Positions 35,499 through 43,494 of a DNA stretch of 64,000 nucleotides are shown here, piece after piece. The notes below the pieces were generated by a model. That model was given only the letters and a program-made list of their open reading frames with translations. It searched no databases and was not told the origin of the DNA. The stretch spans positions 62,001 to 126,000 of the forward strand of contig NKIH01000004.1 in assembly GCA_002255925.1 (NCBI GenBank). The letters are read 5' to 3'. Source of the DNA: Burkholderiales bacterium PBB6 (GTDB lineage: Bacteria; Pseudomonadota; Gammaproteobacteria; Burkholderiales; Burkholderiaceae_C). The translations under genes and the position numbers were made by a program. The stretch's first letter is position 1; each line of letters starts with the position of its first letter.

Positions 35499-36361
35499 AG
35501 TCGATCCTGGTCTTGTGGCGCACCGCGGCCGGTGCCGCGCTGCAATGGCGCCTGTTGCTGTGGTGGGTGCTGGCGCTGGCGCTGCCCACCTTGCTGGTGG
35601 TGCTGCCGCTGTGGCGCGCCTTGAGCGGCTTGCTCAACCATGCGCTGGCGTCGTCGGCGCTGGCCTTGAACTTCGACCCGGCAATGCTGGTGGAAGCACT
35701 GGCCGGTCTGGAGAAGCAACGCTTTTCGGCGGTCGATCTGGGTCTGGCCGGTTTGCTGCTGACGCTGCTGCTGTCACCCTGGCTCACTGGCTTGCTCGTC
35801 ACCTCGGCGCGGGCCAATCGCCCGCTGGGCATGGGTGATCTGTTCCTGGGCGGATGGCGCGAGTACGGCCGACTCGGCCGCATGCTGCTGTGGTCGGTGG
35901 TGCCGCTGGGCATTGCGGCAGGCCTGGGCGGCGTGCTGCTGGACGCCGCCGGTGAACACGGGGCCTCGGCCACGCTGGAGGCCGATGGTGAGCTGGTGCA
36001 GCACCTGGCGCTGGGCTTCACGGCCTTGCTGGTGCTGGTGGCGCAGGCCAGCCTGGACGCCGGCCGTGCGGTGCTGGCGCTGAACCCGCATGCGCGCTCG
36101 GCTGTGGTGGCCTGGTGGCGCGGCTGGCGCCTGTTGCTCGGCCAGCGTGGCCGTGGCCTGTGGGTGTACCTGCTGATCAGCCTGCCCGCGCTGGCGGGGC
36201 TGGGGCTGCTGGCGCTGCTGCGGGTGCACACTGCACCGGTCGGCGTGCTGGGTGTGTCGGCTGCCGTGCTGCTGGGCCTGGCGCTGGTGGTGCTGACCGC
36301 GTGGATGCGCGGTGCCCGCCTGTTTGCCTTGATCGAAGCGGGCCGCGAGCGCGGCCGCTGA
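35495..36361 (+). CDS. Multi-pass membrane protein coupled to the M1 peptidase
   Basis: A 288-residue protein with about six predicted membrane helices, starting in MKSILVLWRTAAGAALQWRL. No family is recognised with certainty; the pattern of a charged middle loop (GDLFLGGWREYGRLGR) recalls DUF4013-like integral membrane proteins. Its ATG overlaps the peptidase stop (ATGA), so the two are translated together and probably work together, for example as peptidase and membrane scaffold or transporter (inference). Confidence 0.72.
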   Translation: MKSILVLWRTAAGAALQWRLLLWWVLALALPTLLVVLPLWRALSGLLNHALASSALALNFDPAMLVEALAGLEKQRFSAVDLGLAGLLLTLLLSPWLTGLLVTSARANRPLGMGDLFLGGWREYGRLGRMLLWSVVPLGIAAGLGGVLLDAAGEHGASATLEADGELVQHLALGFTALLVLVAQASLDAGRAVLALNPHARSAVVAWWRGWRLLLGQRGRGLWVYLLISLPALAGLGLLALLRVHTAPVGVLGVSAAVLLGLALVVLTAWMRGARLFALIEAGRERGR

Positions 36362-36604
36362 TCATGCCCGCGGCGTGGCGGGCTTCACCCAGAGCGCCAC
36401 GCCCGGGCTGCAGCTGCGGCCCTGGGCCATCACCGCCGAATCAAACTGGTGATCGGCCGTGCCGCCCAGACCGGCCAGCACGCTGAACGTGACGACCATC
36501 GCCAGGGCCAGTGCGCTGGCGCGTACCGCCACAGGCGTGCTCAGCGGGGCGGTGTGGGCGGTCTGCGAAGTGGTCAACGAGGTGGGGGCTGCAAAGCGGG
36601 TCAT
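36362..36604 (-). CDS. Small exported/membrane protein, paralog A
   Basis: An 80-residue protein with one hydrophobic segment (AVRASALALAMVVTFSVLAGL) followed by ADHQFDSAVMAQ. A strong AAGGAGCCCACC precedes the ATG. It shares AVR..ALA.VVT...GGL..AD.Q.D with the 70-residue protein encoded 374 bases upstream on the same strand, including the leader sequence (AGGAGCCCAYCATGAC). The tails differ. It is probably secreted or anchored; function unknown. Confidence 0.7.
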   Translation of the reverse strand: MTRFAAPTSLTTSQTAHTAPLSTPVAVRASALALAMVVTFSVLAGLGGTADHQFDSAVMAQGRSCSPGVALWVKPATPRA

Positions 36605-36977
36605 GGTGGGCTCCTTGGGGTGCGTCGGGCGTTGTTCGATGAGTGCACTTTAGGAGTCGCCCCGGCCCGGTGCACGCCCTGAGCGACGAAGCGACGAAGC
36701 AGCGTGATCAGTCGCCGGCAGCCCGGATGATCTGCAGCTGAAGCTGCGTCCGTGCAGGCCTTCGTGCCGGCCTCCGGTGTCATTCGCGGCGCGTGGCGGG
36801 CGGTCCTGATGACGGGCTTCGCTCATGCTGTTCGCAGCGGATCGCGGTCTGCTTTGAGCACCGCGAGAGTAGCCCCGCGTTGCTGCGACGAGCCCAAAAA
36901 AAAGCCCCGCACGAGGCGGGGCCGGAAGGCCGGATCAGGGCCCTGGAGGAAAGATCGAATCTGGGAGCTGGGTCAGG
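36605..36977. other. Intergenic region between the two paralogous small genes
   Basis: A 373-base stretch. It holds a minus-strand terminator (36896-36922) for the upstream paralog and presumably the promoter of the downstream paralog. I see no other convincing feature or ORF. Confidence 0.5.
36896..36922 (-). terminator. Rho-independent terminator for paralog B
   Basis: Read on the minus strand, GCCCCGC - CTCGT - GCGGGGC is followed by eight T (A-run 36896-36903 on the plus strand). Confidence 0.9.
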
Positions 36978-37190
36978 TCAGGCGCGGGCCGGACGCTGGC
37001 CGGTGATCAGCACCATCTGGGTCGGGCCCTGGGCGCTCCGGGCGGCCAGCACATGGTCGTATTGCTGGTCGGCGACGGCGTTCAGGCCACCCATCAGGCC
37101 CATCGTGACCACGAGCGCCAGGGCGGCAGCGGTCGAACGAACGGCGGTGTTGGCGGTGTCGAAAGCGGTGCGGGCAGTGGTCTTGGTCAT
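36978..37190 (-). CDS. Small exported/membrane protein, paralog B
   Basis: A 70-residue protein, MTKTTARTAFDTANTAVRST, then a hydrophobic helix (AAALALVVTMGLMGGLNAV) and ADQQYDHVLAAR. AGGAGCCCATC precedes ATG 37190, nearly identical to the leader of paralog A. It has its own terminator at 36896-36922, so it is transcribed as a separate unit. The conserved AD(H/Q)Q(F/Y)D after the helix may be a processing or binding site. Function unknown. Confidence 0.72.
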   Translation of the reverse strand: MTKTTARTAFDTANTAVRSTAAALALVVTMGLMGGLNAVADQQYDHVLAARSAQGPTQMVLITGQRPARA

Positions 37191-37388
37191 GATGGGCTCC
37201 TGGGGTGTGGGGGAGAGGTTTGAACCTGCGATGGAATGAATTCTGCGCAGGCAGCCGGGGTGCAGCCAGCGGTGTGCGACGAATGGCGGAAACGGCGGAT
37301 CGAGCGTGCGTTGGCGCCGATGAGCGGCGTTGCCGTGGCGTCCACGACTCCGCTCGACCACCCCGCGCCCCTGCGTAAGATGCGCCCC

Positions 37389-37955
37389 ATGAGCAGCGCT
37401 TTCCCCGTCTTGCACACGCCGCGGCTGGTTTTGCGTGAACTGGTGGCGGGCGATGCGCCGGCGCTTTTTGCCATTCATGCGGATGCCGCCGCCATGCGCT
37501 GGTTCGGCGCCGATCCGCCGGACTCGGTGATGCAGGTCGAGCAGTTGATCGCGGCGTTTGCCGCCGCCCGCCTGCAAGCCACCCCCGCCACGCGCTGGGG
37601 CGTGGTGCGGCGCTCGGACGGCGCCTTGCTGGGCAGCTGCGGCCTGTTCCGCTGGAACCGCAGCTGGCAAAGTGCCGGCCTGGGTTATGAGCTCGCCCGC
37701 TCAGCCCAAGGCCAGGGCCTGATGAGCGAGGCCGTGAAGGCCGTGCTGCAACACGGGCGCCTGAGCCTGCAGCTGGAGCGCGTGGACGCCACCGTGCACC
37801 CTGACAACGCGCCGTCCATCGCCCTGCTGGAGCGGCTGGGCTTTGTGCGCGAAGGCTTGCTGCGCCAGGCCGGGCGCTGGGGCGGCGCGCGCCACGACTT
37901 GCTGGTGTTTGGCATGTTGCTCAACGGCCCAGGCACCAGCACCGCCCACGCCTGA
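37389..37955 (+). CDS. GNAT-family N-acetyltransferase (RimJ/RimL-like)
   Basis: A 188-residue acetyltransferase. LHTPRLVLRELVAGDAPALF is the RimJ/RimL N-terminus, and LGYELARSAQGQGLMSEAVK holds the acetyl-CoA pyrophosphate loop (Q/R-x2-G-x-G/A); ATVHPDNAPSIALLERLGF is the motif-B end. It likely acetylates a protein N-terminus or small amine. ATG 37389 was chosen because the family fold begins within ten residues; upstream in-frame ATGs would add a low-quality extension. A convergent gene starts 75 bases later. Confidence 0.87.
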   Translation: MSSAFPVLHTPRLVLRELVAGDAPALFAIHADAAAMRWFGADPPDSVMQVEQLIAAFAAARLQATPATRWGVVRRSDGALLGSCGLFRWNRSWQSAGLGYELARSAQGQGLMSEAVKAVLQHGRLSLQLERVDATVHPDNAPSIALLERLGFVREGLLRQAGRWGGARHDLLVFGMLLNGPGTSTAHA

Positions 37956-37969
37956 GCATCGCCAGGACG

Positions 37970-37998
37970 AAAAAAAGGGCGCCCCGTGAGAGCGCCCT
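37970..37998 (-). terminator. Terminator for the AmpG-like transporter gene
   Basis: AGGGCGC (37976-37982) pairs with GCGCCCT (37992-37998); read on the minus strand the stem is followed by seven T (A-run 37970-37976). The stem may also stop the convergent acetyltransferase transcript. Confidence 0.85.
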
Positions 37999-38030
37999 GG
38001 TGGGTCAGACAGGTTGTGAGAGGGCGGATA

Positions 38031-39815
38031 TCAGCTGGCAGCGGCCAGCTTGGCGCCCGGCAGCGCGGTGTCACCCGCCTCGCCCTCCGTGGTGGACGGC
38101 AGGGCCAGATCGGCCCAGGCATGGCGGCTCATCTGCCACAGCAGCACGGCGGCCAGCAGCGGCACGCCGTAAAGGAAGATGTCCAGCGTCGCGCCCAGGC
38201 TCTGCGTGCTCACGCCCAGCTTGGCGGCCAGACCGTCCTGGTAGTTGCGCACCTGCATCAGCAGCAGCAGCGGCGAGAACCACGCGCCGATGCGCGTCAG
38301 CCGGCCGGCCACGGCGCCCAGCAGGGCGGCACCGGCCAGCAGGAACAGCGCCGAGGCGATGAAGACGAGGGTGAACAGGATGTTGACGATGTCCTTGGCC
38401 GCACCGAACTGGCTTTCCAGCGCATGCACCGGCAGCCAGGCCAGACACAGCAGGGCCAGCACCAGGCCCAGCTTGCGGGCGCGGCCCGGTGCCAGCGCGT
38501 TGTCGGCAGCCACGTCACCCGGGCGCTTGCGCGTCAGGGGCAGCACCAGCAAATACAACATGCCGTAGAAGCCGTCGACGATCATCGTGCCCGGGTAGCC
38601 CCAGGCCTCGATCGAGATGCCTTGCCAGGTGGCGCTGTAGGAAATCGCCAGGTTGAACATCGCCATGTAGGCGGTGAACTGCGTGCCCGCCACCACCGGG
38701 TTGGTCACGTCCATGAAGATGGCCGTGGTGGCCGAATACATCATGCCGTTGAAGAAGGCATAGACCAGCGTGGTGGCCCAGAAGGCGGTCATCAGCAGGG
38801 TGGGCACATCGGGCTTGTCGGCATCCGGGGCGATCGGCATGATCCAGTTGAAGTGCTGCAGCACCAGTGCCATCACGAACACCGGGATGCTCATCAGCAG
38901 GATGTACCAGGTCAGCGCGCGGCGGCGGTCGAAGCGGTCGGCAATCAGGCCGCCGGCCAGGCAACCGGCCGCGCCGATCAGCGTCGACCAGAAATTCATC
39001 GTGGCCACGGCGCCGTCGTCCATGCCCAGCTCAACGGCCAGGTTGCTTTGCAGCGCCAGGCCCAGGCACATGGCCCCGGGCGGCAGCAGCGACATGAACA
39101 GGCCGACAAACGCGCCGCGCGTGCCCATGAAGGACTTGAAGGCGGTGACGGCGAATTCACGCATCTCGCGGCCCGCAGCGGCCATGGCCGAGCCCGCAGC
39201 GCGCACCCGCGGCGGGGTGGCCGCTTCCTTCATCGGCAGCACCACGAACAGCGTCACCAGCAGGATGGCCGCCGAGACGAAGTAGAAGCTGCTCTGGAAG
39301 CCGAACCAGCTGGTCACCAGCAGCGCGCCCGAGCCGCCGATCATCTGGCCGATGCTGGCGCCGGCGAACATCACGCCGCTGGCCGTGGCCCGCTCGTGTT
39401 CGTTCAGCGTGTTGATGGCGAGGGCATCGATGGCCACGTCTTGTGTGGCCGAGAAGGTGTTGTGCACCAGCAGGATGGCCGAGAACAGCCAGAGCTGCTC
39501 AGGCAGCTTCAGGAAGGACGTGGCGAACAGCGTGGCCACCATGACGATCTGGGTGCCGAGGATCCAGCCGCGGCGGCGCCCCAGGCGCTCGATCGCGAAC
39601 ACGTCGACGATCGGGCCGAAGGCCCACTTGAAGGCCCAGGGCAGGTAGAACAGGCCGATGAAGGCGCCGATTTCGGCCGGCCCCACGCCTTGACGCCGCA
39701 ACTGGGTGGCGACCGCGGTAGCGGCAAAGCCCAGCGGGATTCCCTCCGTCACGTAGAGGAGGAAAAAGGCGGCGAACCGCCCGTTTCGGGTTTGGAAGAG
39801 GTTGGGTAAACGCAT
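38031..39815 (-). CDS. AmpG-like MFS permease
   Basis: A 594-residue MFS protein with at least 12 helices. FFLLYVTEGIPLGFAATAVA, GLFYLPWAFKWAFGPIVDVF and VHNTFSATQDVAIDALAINT are the AmpG-type features. AmpG imports anhydromuropeptides for cell-wall recycling; related permeases carry other ligands, so the substrate is open. It is longer than E. coli AmpG (491) by an extra C-terminal region of two or more helices. ATG 39815 starts MRLPNLFQTRNGRFA. A terminator lies just downstream. Confidence 0.8.
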   Translation of the reverse strand: MRLPNLFQTRNGRFAAFFLLYVTEGIPLGFAATAVATQLRRQGVGPAEIGAFIGLFYLPWAFKWAFGPIVDVFAIERLGRRRGWILGTQIVMVATLFATSFLKLPEQLWLFSAILLVHNTFSATQDVAIDALAINTLNEHERATASGVMFAGASIGQMIGGSGALLVTSWFGFQSSFYFVSAAILLVTLFVVLPMKEAATPPRVRAAGSAMAAAGREMREFAVTAFKSFMGTRGAFVGLFMSLLPPGAMCLGLALQSNLAVELGMDDGAVATMNFWSTLIGAAGCLAGGLIADRFDRRRALTWYILLMSIPVFVMALVLQHFNWIMPIAPDADKPDVPTLLMTAFWATTLVYAFFNGMMYSATTAIFMDVTNPVVAGTQFTAYMAMFNLAISYSATWQGISIEAWGYPGTMIVDGFYGMLYLLVLPLTRKRPGDVAADNALAPGRARKLGLVLALLCLAWLPVHALESQFGAAKDIVNILFTLVFIASALFLLAGAALLGAVAGRLTRIGAWFSPLLLLMQVRNYQDGLAAKLGVSTQSLGATLDIFLYGVPLLAAVLLWQMSRHAWADLALPSTTEGEAGDTALPGAKLAAAS

Positions 39816-39954
39816 GCCGCCAGTGTGCCAGCGCCGAACGGGCCCTGGCCTCGGGGAACACGCCGAGTCCGGGCGGCGGCGGCCACCAAGTCGCCCGGCT
39901 TGACACCATCCTTCGCAGCGCGGGGAAATGCTGCACCGCTGCCATTGAGACTAC

Positions 39955-41934
39955 ATGCACTCAAAAGCCGACGTCAGTTCATTGCCGCCACCGCAGTTGG
40001 CATCGCCCGCGCCCTCCATCGCGCCGTTGCAAGCAGGCTTTGCACTGTCCGATCTGCTGGTGCGCATCGGTGACTACACCGACGACGCCGTCCTCATCAC
40101 CGAGGCAGAACCCTTGGATGAGCCCGGCCCGCGCATCGTCCATGTGAACGCCGCCTTCACCCGCATGACGGGCTACGTGCCGGCCGACGTGCTCGGTCGC
40201 TCGCCCCGGCTGCTGCAAGGCCCGCGCACCGACCCCTGCACCATCCGCCGCCTCGGCGAAGCCCTGCGGGCTTGGCAGCCGGTGCGTGTCGAGATCCTGA
40301 ACTACCGCAAGGACGGTAGCGAATTCTGGGCCGAGTTTTCGATCATGCCGGTGGCTGATGCCAACGGCTGGTTCCGCTACTGGGTGTCGGTGCAGCGCGA
40401 GGTGAACGAGCGCCGCTACTTCGACGAGCAGCGGCAGCTCTACAGCCTGATCCTGGCCAGCGTGAACGAGGGCATCGTGGTGGCGGATGCCCGAGTGCCG
40501 GACCTGCCCCTGAATTTCGTCAACGCCGGCTTCAGCCGCATCACCGGCTACGCGCCCGCCGAGGCCCTGGGCCGCAACTGCCGCTTTCTTCAAGGGCCCG
40601 ACACCGCGCCCGAGGCCGTGACCCAGCTGCGCGAGGCCCTGCGCGAGCACCGGCCGGTGACGGTGGAGCTGCTGAACTATCGGCGCGACGGTTCGACCTT
40701 CTGGTGCCGCGTGGCGCTGGCGCCCTTGCGCAACGAGCGGGGCGAGCTGACCCACATGGTGGGCGTGCTGCATGACCTGACCGATGAGCGGGCCCGCGAG
40801 CTGGAGCGCGTCACGGCCCAGCGTCTGAGGGCGGTTGGTGAAATGACGGGCGGCATCGCCCATGATTTCAACAACCTGCTCACCACCTTGTCGGGCGCGT
40901 CCGAACTGCTGGCCACGCGCGTGGCCGATCAGCCCGAGCTGCTGGCGCTGGTGGACGCCATCCGCGAAGCCGCCGCGCGTGGCACCAGCCATGTGCGGCG
41001 CTTGCTGGGTTTTTCACGGACGCCGCTGCTGGCCCGCGGCCGGGTCGACCTGGACGGCGTGATGCAGCAACTTTGCCTGCTGCTGCGGCAGGTGCTGCGC
41101 GACGATGTGCGCCTGGACGTGCAGCTCACGCCCGGCGCCCGCTGGCTGGAGGCCGAAGCCGCCCAGGTGGAGGCGGCGCTGCTCAACCTCATCCTGAATG
41201 CGCAGGACGCGATGCCGCAGGGCGGCACGCTCAGGGTGCGCAGCCGGCTGGATGCGGCCTTGCCCGGCATGGCCTGCATCGACGTGGAAGACAACGGCAT
41301 CGGCATGGACGAGGCGACGCTGGCCCGCATCTTCGATCCGTTCTTCACCACCAAGGGCTGCGGTCGTGGGTCGGGCCTGGGGCTGGCCATGGTGCAGGCC
41401 TCGGTGCACCAGCTGGGCGGGTGTGTGGCGGTGCGCAGCCAAAGTGGCGTGGGCACTTGTTTCACGCTGTCGCTGCCGCTGGCAAGGCCGGAGGCGCCGC
41501 CGGCAACCGAGCCACTGCCGCCCGAAGTCACGGCGGTGTCCGCGCTCAACGCGGTGGGTGGCCTTCGGGTGTTGATGGTCGAGGACGACGACGCCGTGCG
41601 CATGATCGGCGCGACCATGCTGCGCGCCCTCGGGCATGAGGTGACCGAATGCGCCGACGGCATCAGTGCGCTGGCGGCCCTCGATGCCTGCGCCCACTAC
41701 GACGTGTTGTTCACCGACCTGTTGATGCCCGGTGGCATCAACGGCCTGCAGCTGGCCGGGCTGGCCCGCGCTGAATGCCCCGATCTGCACATCGTGCTGA
41801 CCTCGGGCTGGGCCGATTCCGAGCTGCCAAAAACCCTGGCCGGCAGCTCCTTGCCCTTCGTGCTCAAGCCGTATTCGCTGGAAGAGCTGCGCGCCACGCT
41901 GGATCAACTGGACCGCAGCAACACCGGGCACTGA
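39955..41934 (+). CDS. Hybrid histidine kinase with tandem LOV-like PAS sensors
   Basis: A 659-residue soluble hybrid kinase with no membrane helix. PAS1 (about 30-150) has the LOV scaffold (GRSPRLLQGPRTDP, ILNYRKDGSEFW) but Pro84 stands where the flavin-binding Cys would be. PAS2 (about 155-280) has the LOV signature GRNCRFLQGP with Cys209, LLNYRRDGSTFW, but Leu272 replaces the usual Gln of GVQxD and Cys251 replaces the Asn of FWN. Then HisKA with His303 (IAHDFNNLL), HATPase_c (DNGIGMDE, GSGLGLAM), and a receiver with Asp588 (TDLLMP). It likely senses blue light or redox through flavin. Confidence 0.9.
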   Translation: MHSKADVSSLPPPQLASPAPSIAPLQAGFALSDLLVRIGDYTDDAVLITEAEPLDEPGPRIVHVNAAFTRMTGYVPADVLGRSPRLLQGPRTDPCTIRRLGEALRAWQPVRVEILNYRKDGSEFWAEFSIMPVADANGWFRYWVSVQREVNERRYFDEQRQLYSLILASVNEGIVVADARVPDLPLNFVNAGFSRITGYAPAEALGRNCRFLQGPDTAPEAVTQLREALREHRPVTVELLNYRRDGSTFWCRVALAPLRNERGELTHMVGVLHDLTDERARELERVTAQRLRAVGEMTGGIAHDFNNLLTTLSGASELLATRVADQPELLALVDAIREAAARGTSHVRRLLGFSRTPLLARGRVDLDGVMQQLCLLLRQVLRDDVRLDVQLTPGARWLEAEAAQVEAALLNLILNAQDAMPQGGTLRVRSRLDAALPGMACIDVEDNGIGMDEATLARIFDPFFTTKGCGRGSGLGLAMVQASVHQLGGCVAVRSQSGVGTCFTLSLPLARPEAPPATEPLPPEVTAVSALNAVGGLRVLMVEDDDAVRMIGATMLRALGHEVTECADGISALAALDACAHYDVLFTDLLMPGGINGLQLAGLARAECPDLHIVLTSGWADSELPKTLAGSSLPFVLKPYSLEELRATLDQLDRSNTGH

Positions 41935-41952
41935 GCACCCGGCCCGCTGCGC

Positions 41953-42837
41953 TCAACCCGGCGACAGCGGAATGGCCGCGCTGGTCGACAGCGCTTCGCG
42001 TGTCTGCACCGGCAGCGTCATGCCCTGGCCGGCGTCATTCACGGCCCAGGCGTTGATGATCGGCGCGGCTGAACGCACGCCACCGAAGATCGTCGCGAAG
42101 GCGCAGTCTGCCGCATCGCGTCCGGTGCCGAAGCGCACGAAGGCCATCGGGATGGCGGTGCCTGACGGGTCGAAGATGTACCAGCGGTCGCCGAGGAAAA
42201 CCTCCACATAGGCATGGAAGTCAGGCGGGCCTAGCTCGGGGTTGGCGCCGAAATCGGTGCCGGTGGCGAAGCGGGCCGGGATGTTCAAGGCCCGGCACAA
42301 CGCGATCATCAGGTGCGCAAAATCGCGGCACACGCCCACCTGCTCGATCAGCGTATCGACCGCCGAGGTGCTGGCGTTGGTGGTGTTCGAGGTGAAGGCC
42401 ACATGGCGCTGCACCCAGTCCTGGATGGCCTGCACCCGGCTGTGGCCCTGCCAGAGCTTGCCGAACTCGTTGGCGGCCAGGCGCAGCAGCCGGTCTGACT
42501 GGCAATAGCGGCTGGGGTAGATGTAGCCGATGACTTCGGGCGGCAGCCGGCGCACCGGCACTTCAGGCAACTGTGACGGGTCGGCACGGTAATGGTGCAG
42601 ATCGACCGTGGCGCTGTAGCTCACGCGCAGCGGGCCGGGGCCGGCATGCAGCCGCAGGATGCGGTTGCCGGTGCCGGCTTCGGTGTGCAACTGGCTGACA
42701 ACGGGCTGGCTGATGTCCAGGCGTTCCTGGGTGACGGTCTGGTGCGCGGTGTGGGCCGCGTGGATGTTGAAGACGAAGTCGGCGCCAAAGGCGTCGACGT
42801 CGTAGTTCAGGTCCACCTGTAGCTGGATGCGGATCAT
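41953..42837 (-). CDS. Transglutaminase-like cysteine-protease-fold protein
   Basis: A 294-residue protein with an N-terminal beta domain and a transglutaminase core with Cys170 (QVGVCRDFAHLMIALC), His208 (DFHAYVEVF) and Asp223 (YIFDPSG), the expected triad order. No signal peptide is evident, so cytosolic. Bacterial members act as peptidases or amidases on peptides. ATG 42837 starts MIRIQLQVDLNYDVDAFG. It converges on the LOV kinase gene (18 bases apart). Confidence 0.88.
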   Translation of the reverse strand: MIRIQLQVDLNYDVDAFGADFVFNIHAAHTAHQTVTQERLDISQPVVSQLHTEAGTGNRILRLHAGPGPLRVSYSATVDLHHYRADPSQLPEVPVRRLPPEVIGYIYPSRYCQSDRLLRLAANEFGKLWQGHSRVQAIQDWVQRHVAFTSNTTNASTSAVDTLIEQVGVCRDFAHLMIALCRALNIPARFATGTDFGANPELGPPDFHAYVEVFLGDRWYIFDPSGTAIPMAFVRFGTGRDAADCAFATIFGGVRSAAPIINAWAVNDAGQGMTLPVQTREALSTSAAIPLSPG

Positions 42838-42953
42838 GGGGCGGCTCCGCGGCGCTGTGCTCCCCGTCTTGGGGCGCTGGGATGAAGGAAGAGTGGGCGC
42901 GAGTATGCGCGCAAGCGTCGTGCCAGGCTGTGCGCTGGCCGGGTGTTGCGCCG

Positions 42954-43340
42954 TCAGCAGGCGTGGCGGACGTAAATGTCGGTGTCGGGCAGCAGGCGCC
43001 GCAGGGCCTGGAAAGCGCTGTCGGCCAGCCGGGCGCCACCACACCGGGGCGCCACGGTGAGCATCAACTCCACCTCGCCGTCGTCCAATCGCAGTGAGTG
43101 GATCAGGCCGCTGGCGCCCAGCCCGCCGTCGGTGCGTACGGCCAGGGCCTGGTCCAGCGCCTGCATCACCCGCTGCAGCTCTTCGGCGGGGCCCTGCAGG
43201 GCCGGGGTAATGCAGGGCGTGGCCATGTCGCTGCGGCAGACCGGGCCGGCGGCGCTGTCCAGGCAGGCGCTGCAGCCGTCGTGGTCCTGGTGGGCCGCGG
43301 TGTTGGCGGCATGTATGGGAATGATGGTGCTGGCGCTCAC
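42954..43340 (-). CDS. Small Cys/His-containing hypothetical protein
   Basis: About 128 residues if translation begins at GTG 43340; an internal ATG at 43226 would give 90. The N-terminal part has C-x2-C (GCSACLDS) and another Cys; the C-terminal part (LIHSLRLDDGEVELMLTVAP, then RRLLPDTDIYVRHAC) recalls the small metal/Fe-S assembly DUF59-like fold, a weak resemblance. It lies on the same strand 116 bases upstream of the transglutaminase-like gene. The start is not well supported by a ribosome-binding site. Confidence 0.5.
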   Translation of the reverse strand: MSASTIIPIHAANTAAHQDHDGCSACLDSAAGPVCRSDMATPCITPALQGPAEELQRVMQALDQALAVRTDGGLGASGLIHSLRLDDGEVELMLTVAPRCGGARLADSAFQALRRLLPDTDIYVRHAC

Positions 43341-43494
43341 GGCGTGAGTGTGCAACAGGCGGCTGACGGTGCCTTGACGATGATCATGGACTGGCCGGGC
43401 TGTGGTCGCGGGTGCTTCTACACTGGGTGCACCGGCCGCCCTCGCCACAAGCCAGGGGCAAGGGCCCGGATGATCATCAGGGAGTTGTCGATTG

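Noticed and set aside
37191-37388. N-terminal extension of the GNAT gene from 37236
   Set aside because: The extra 51 residues show no family similarity and the normal RimJ/RimL start fits ATG 37389.
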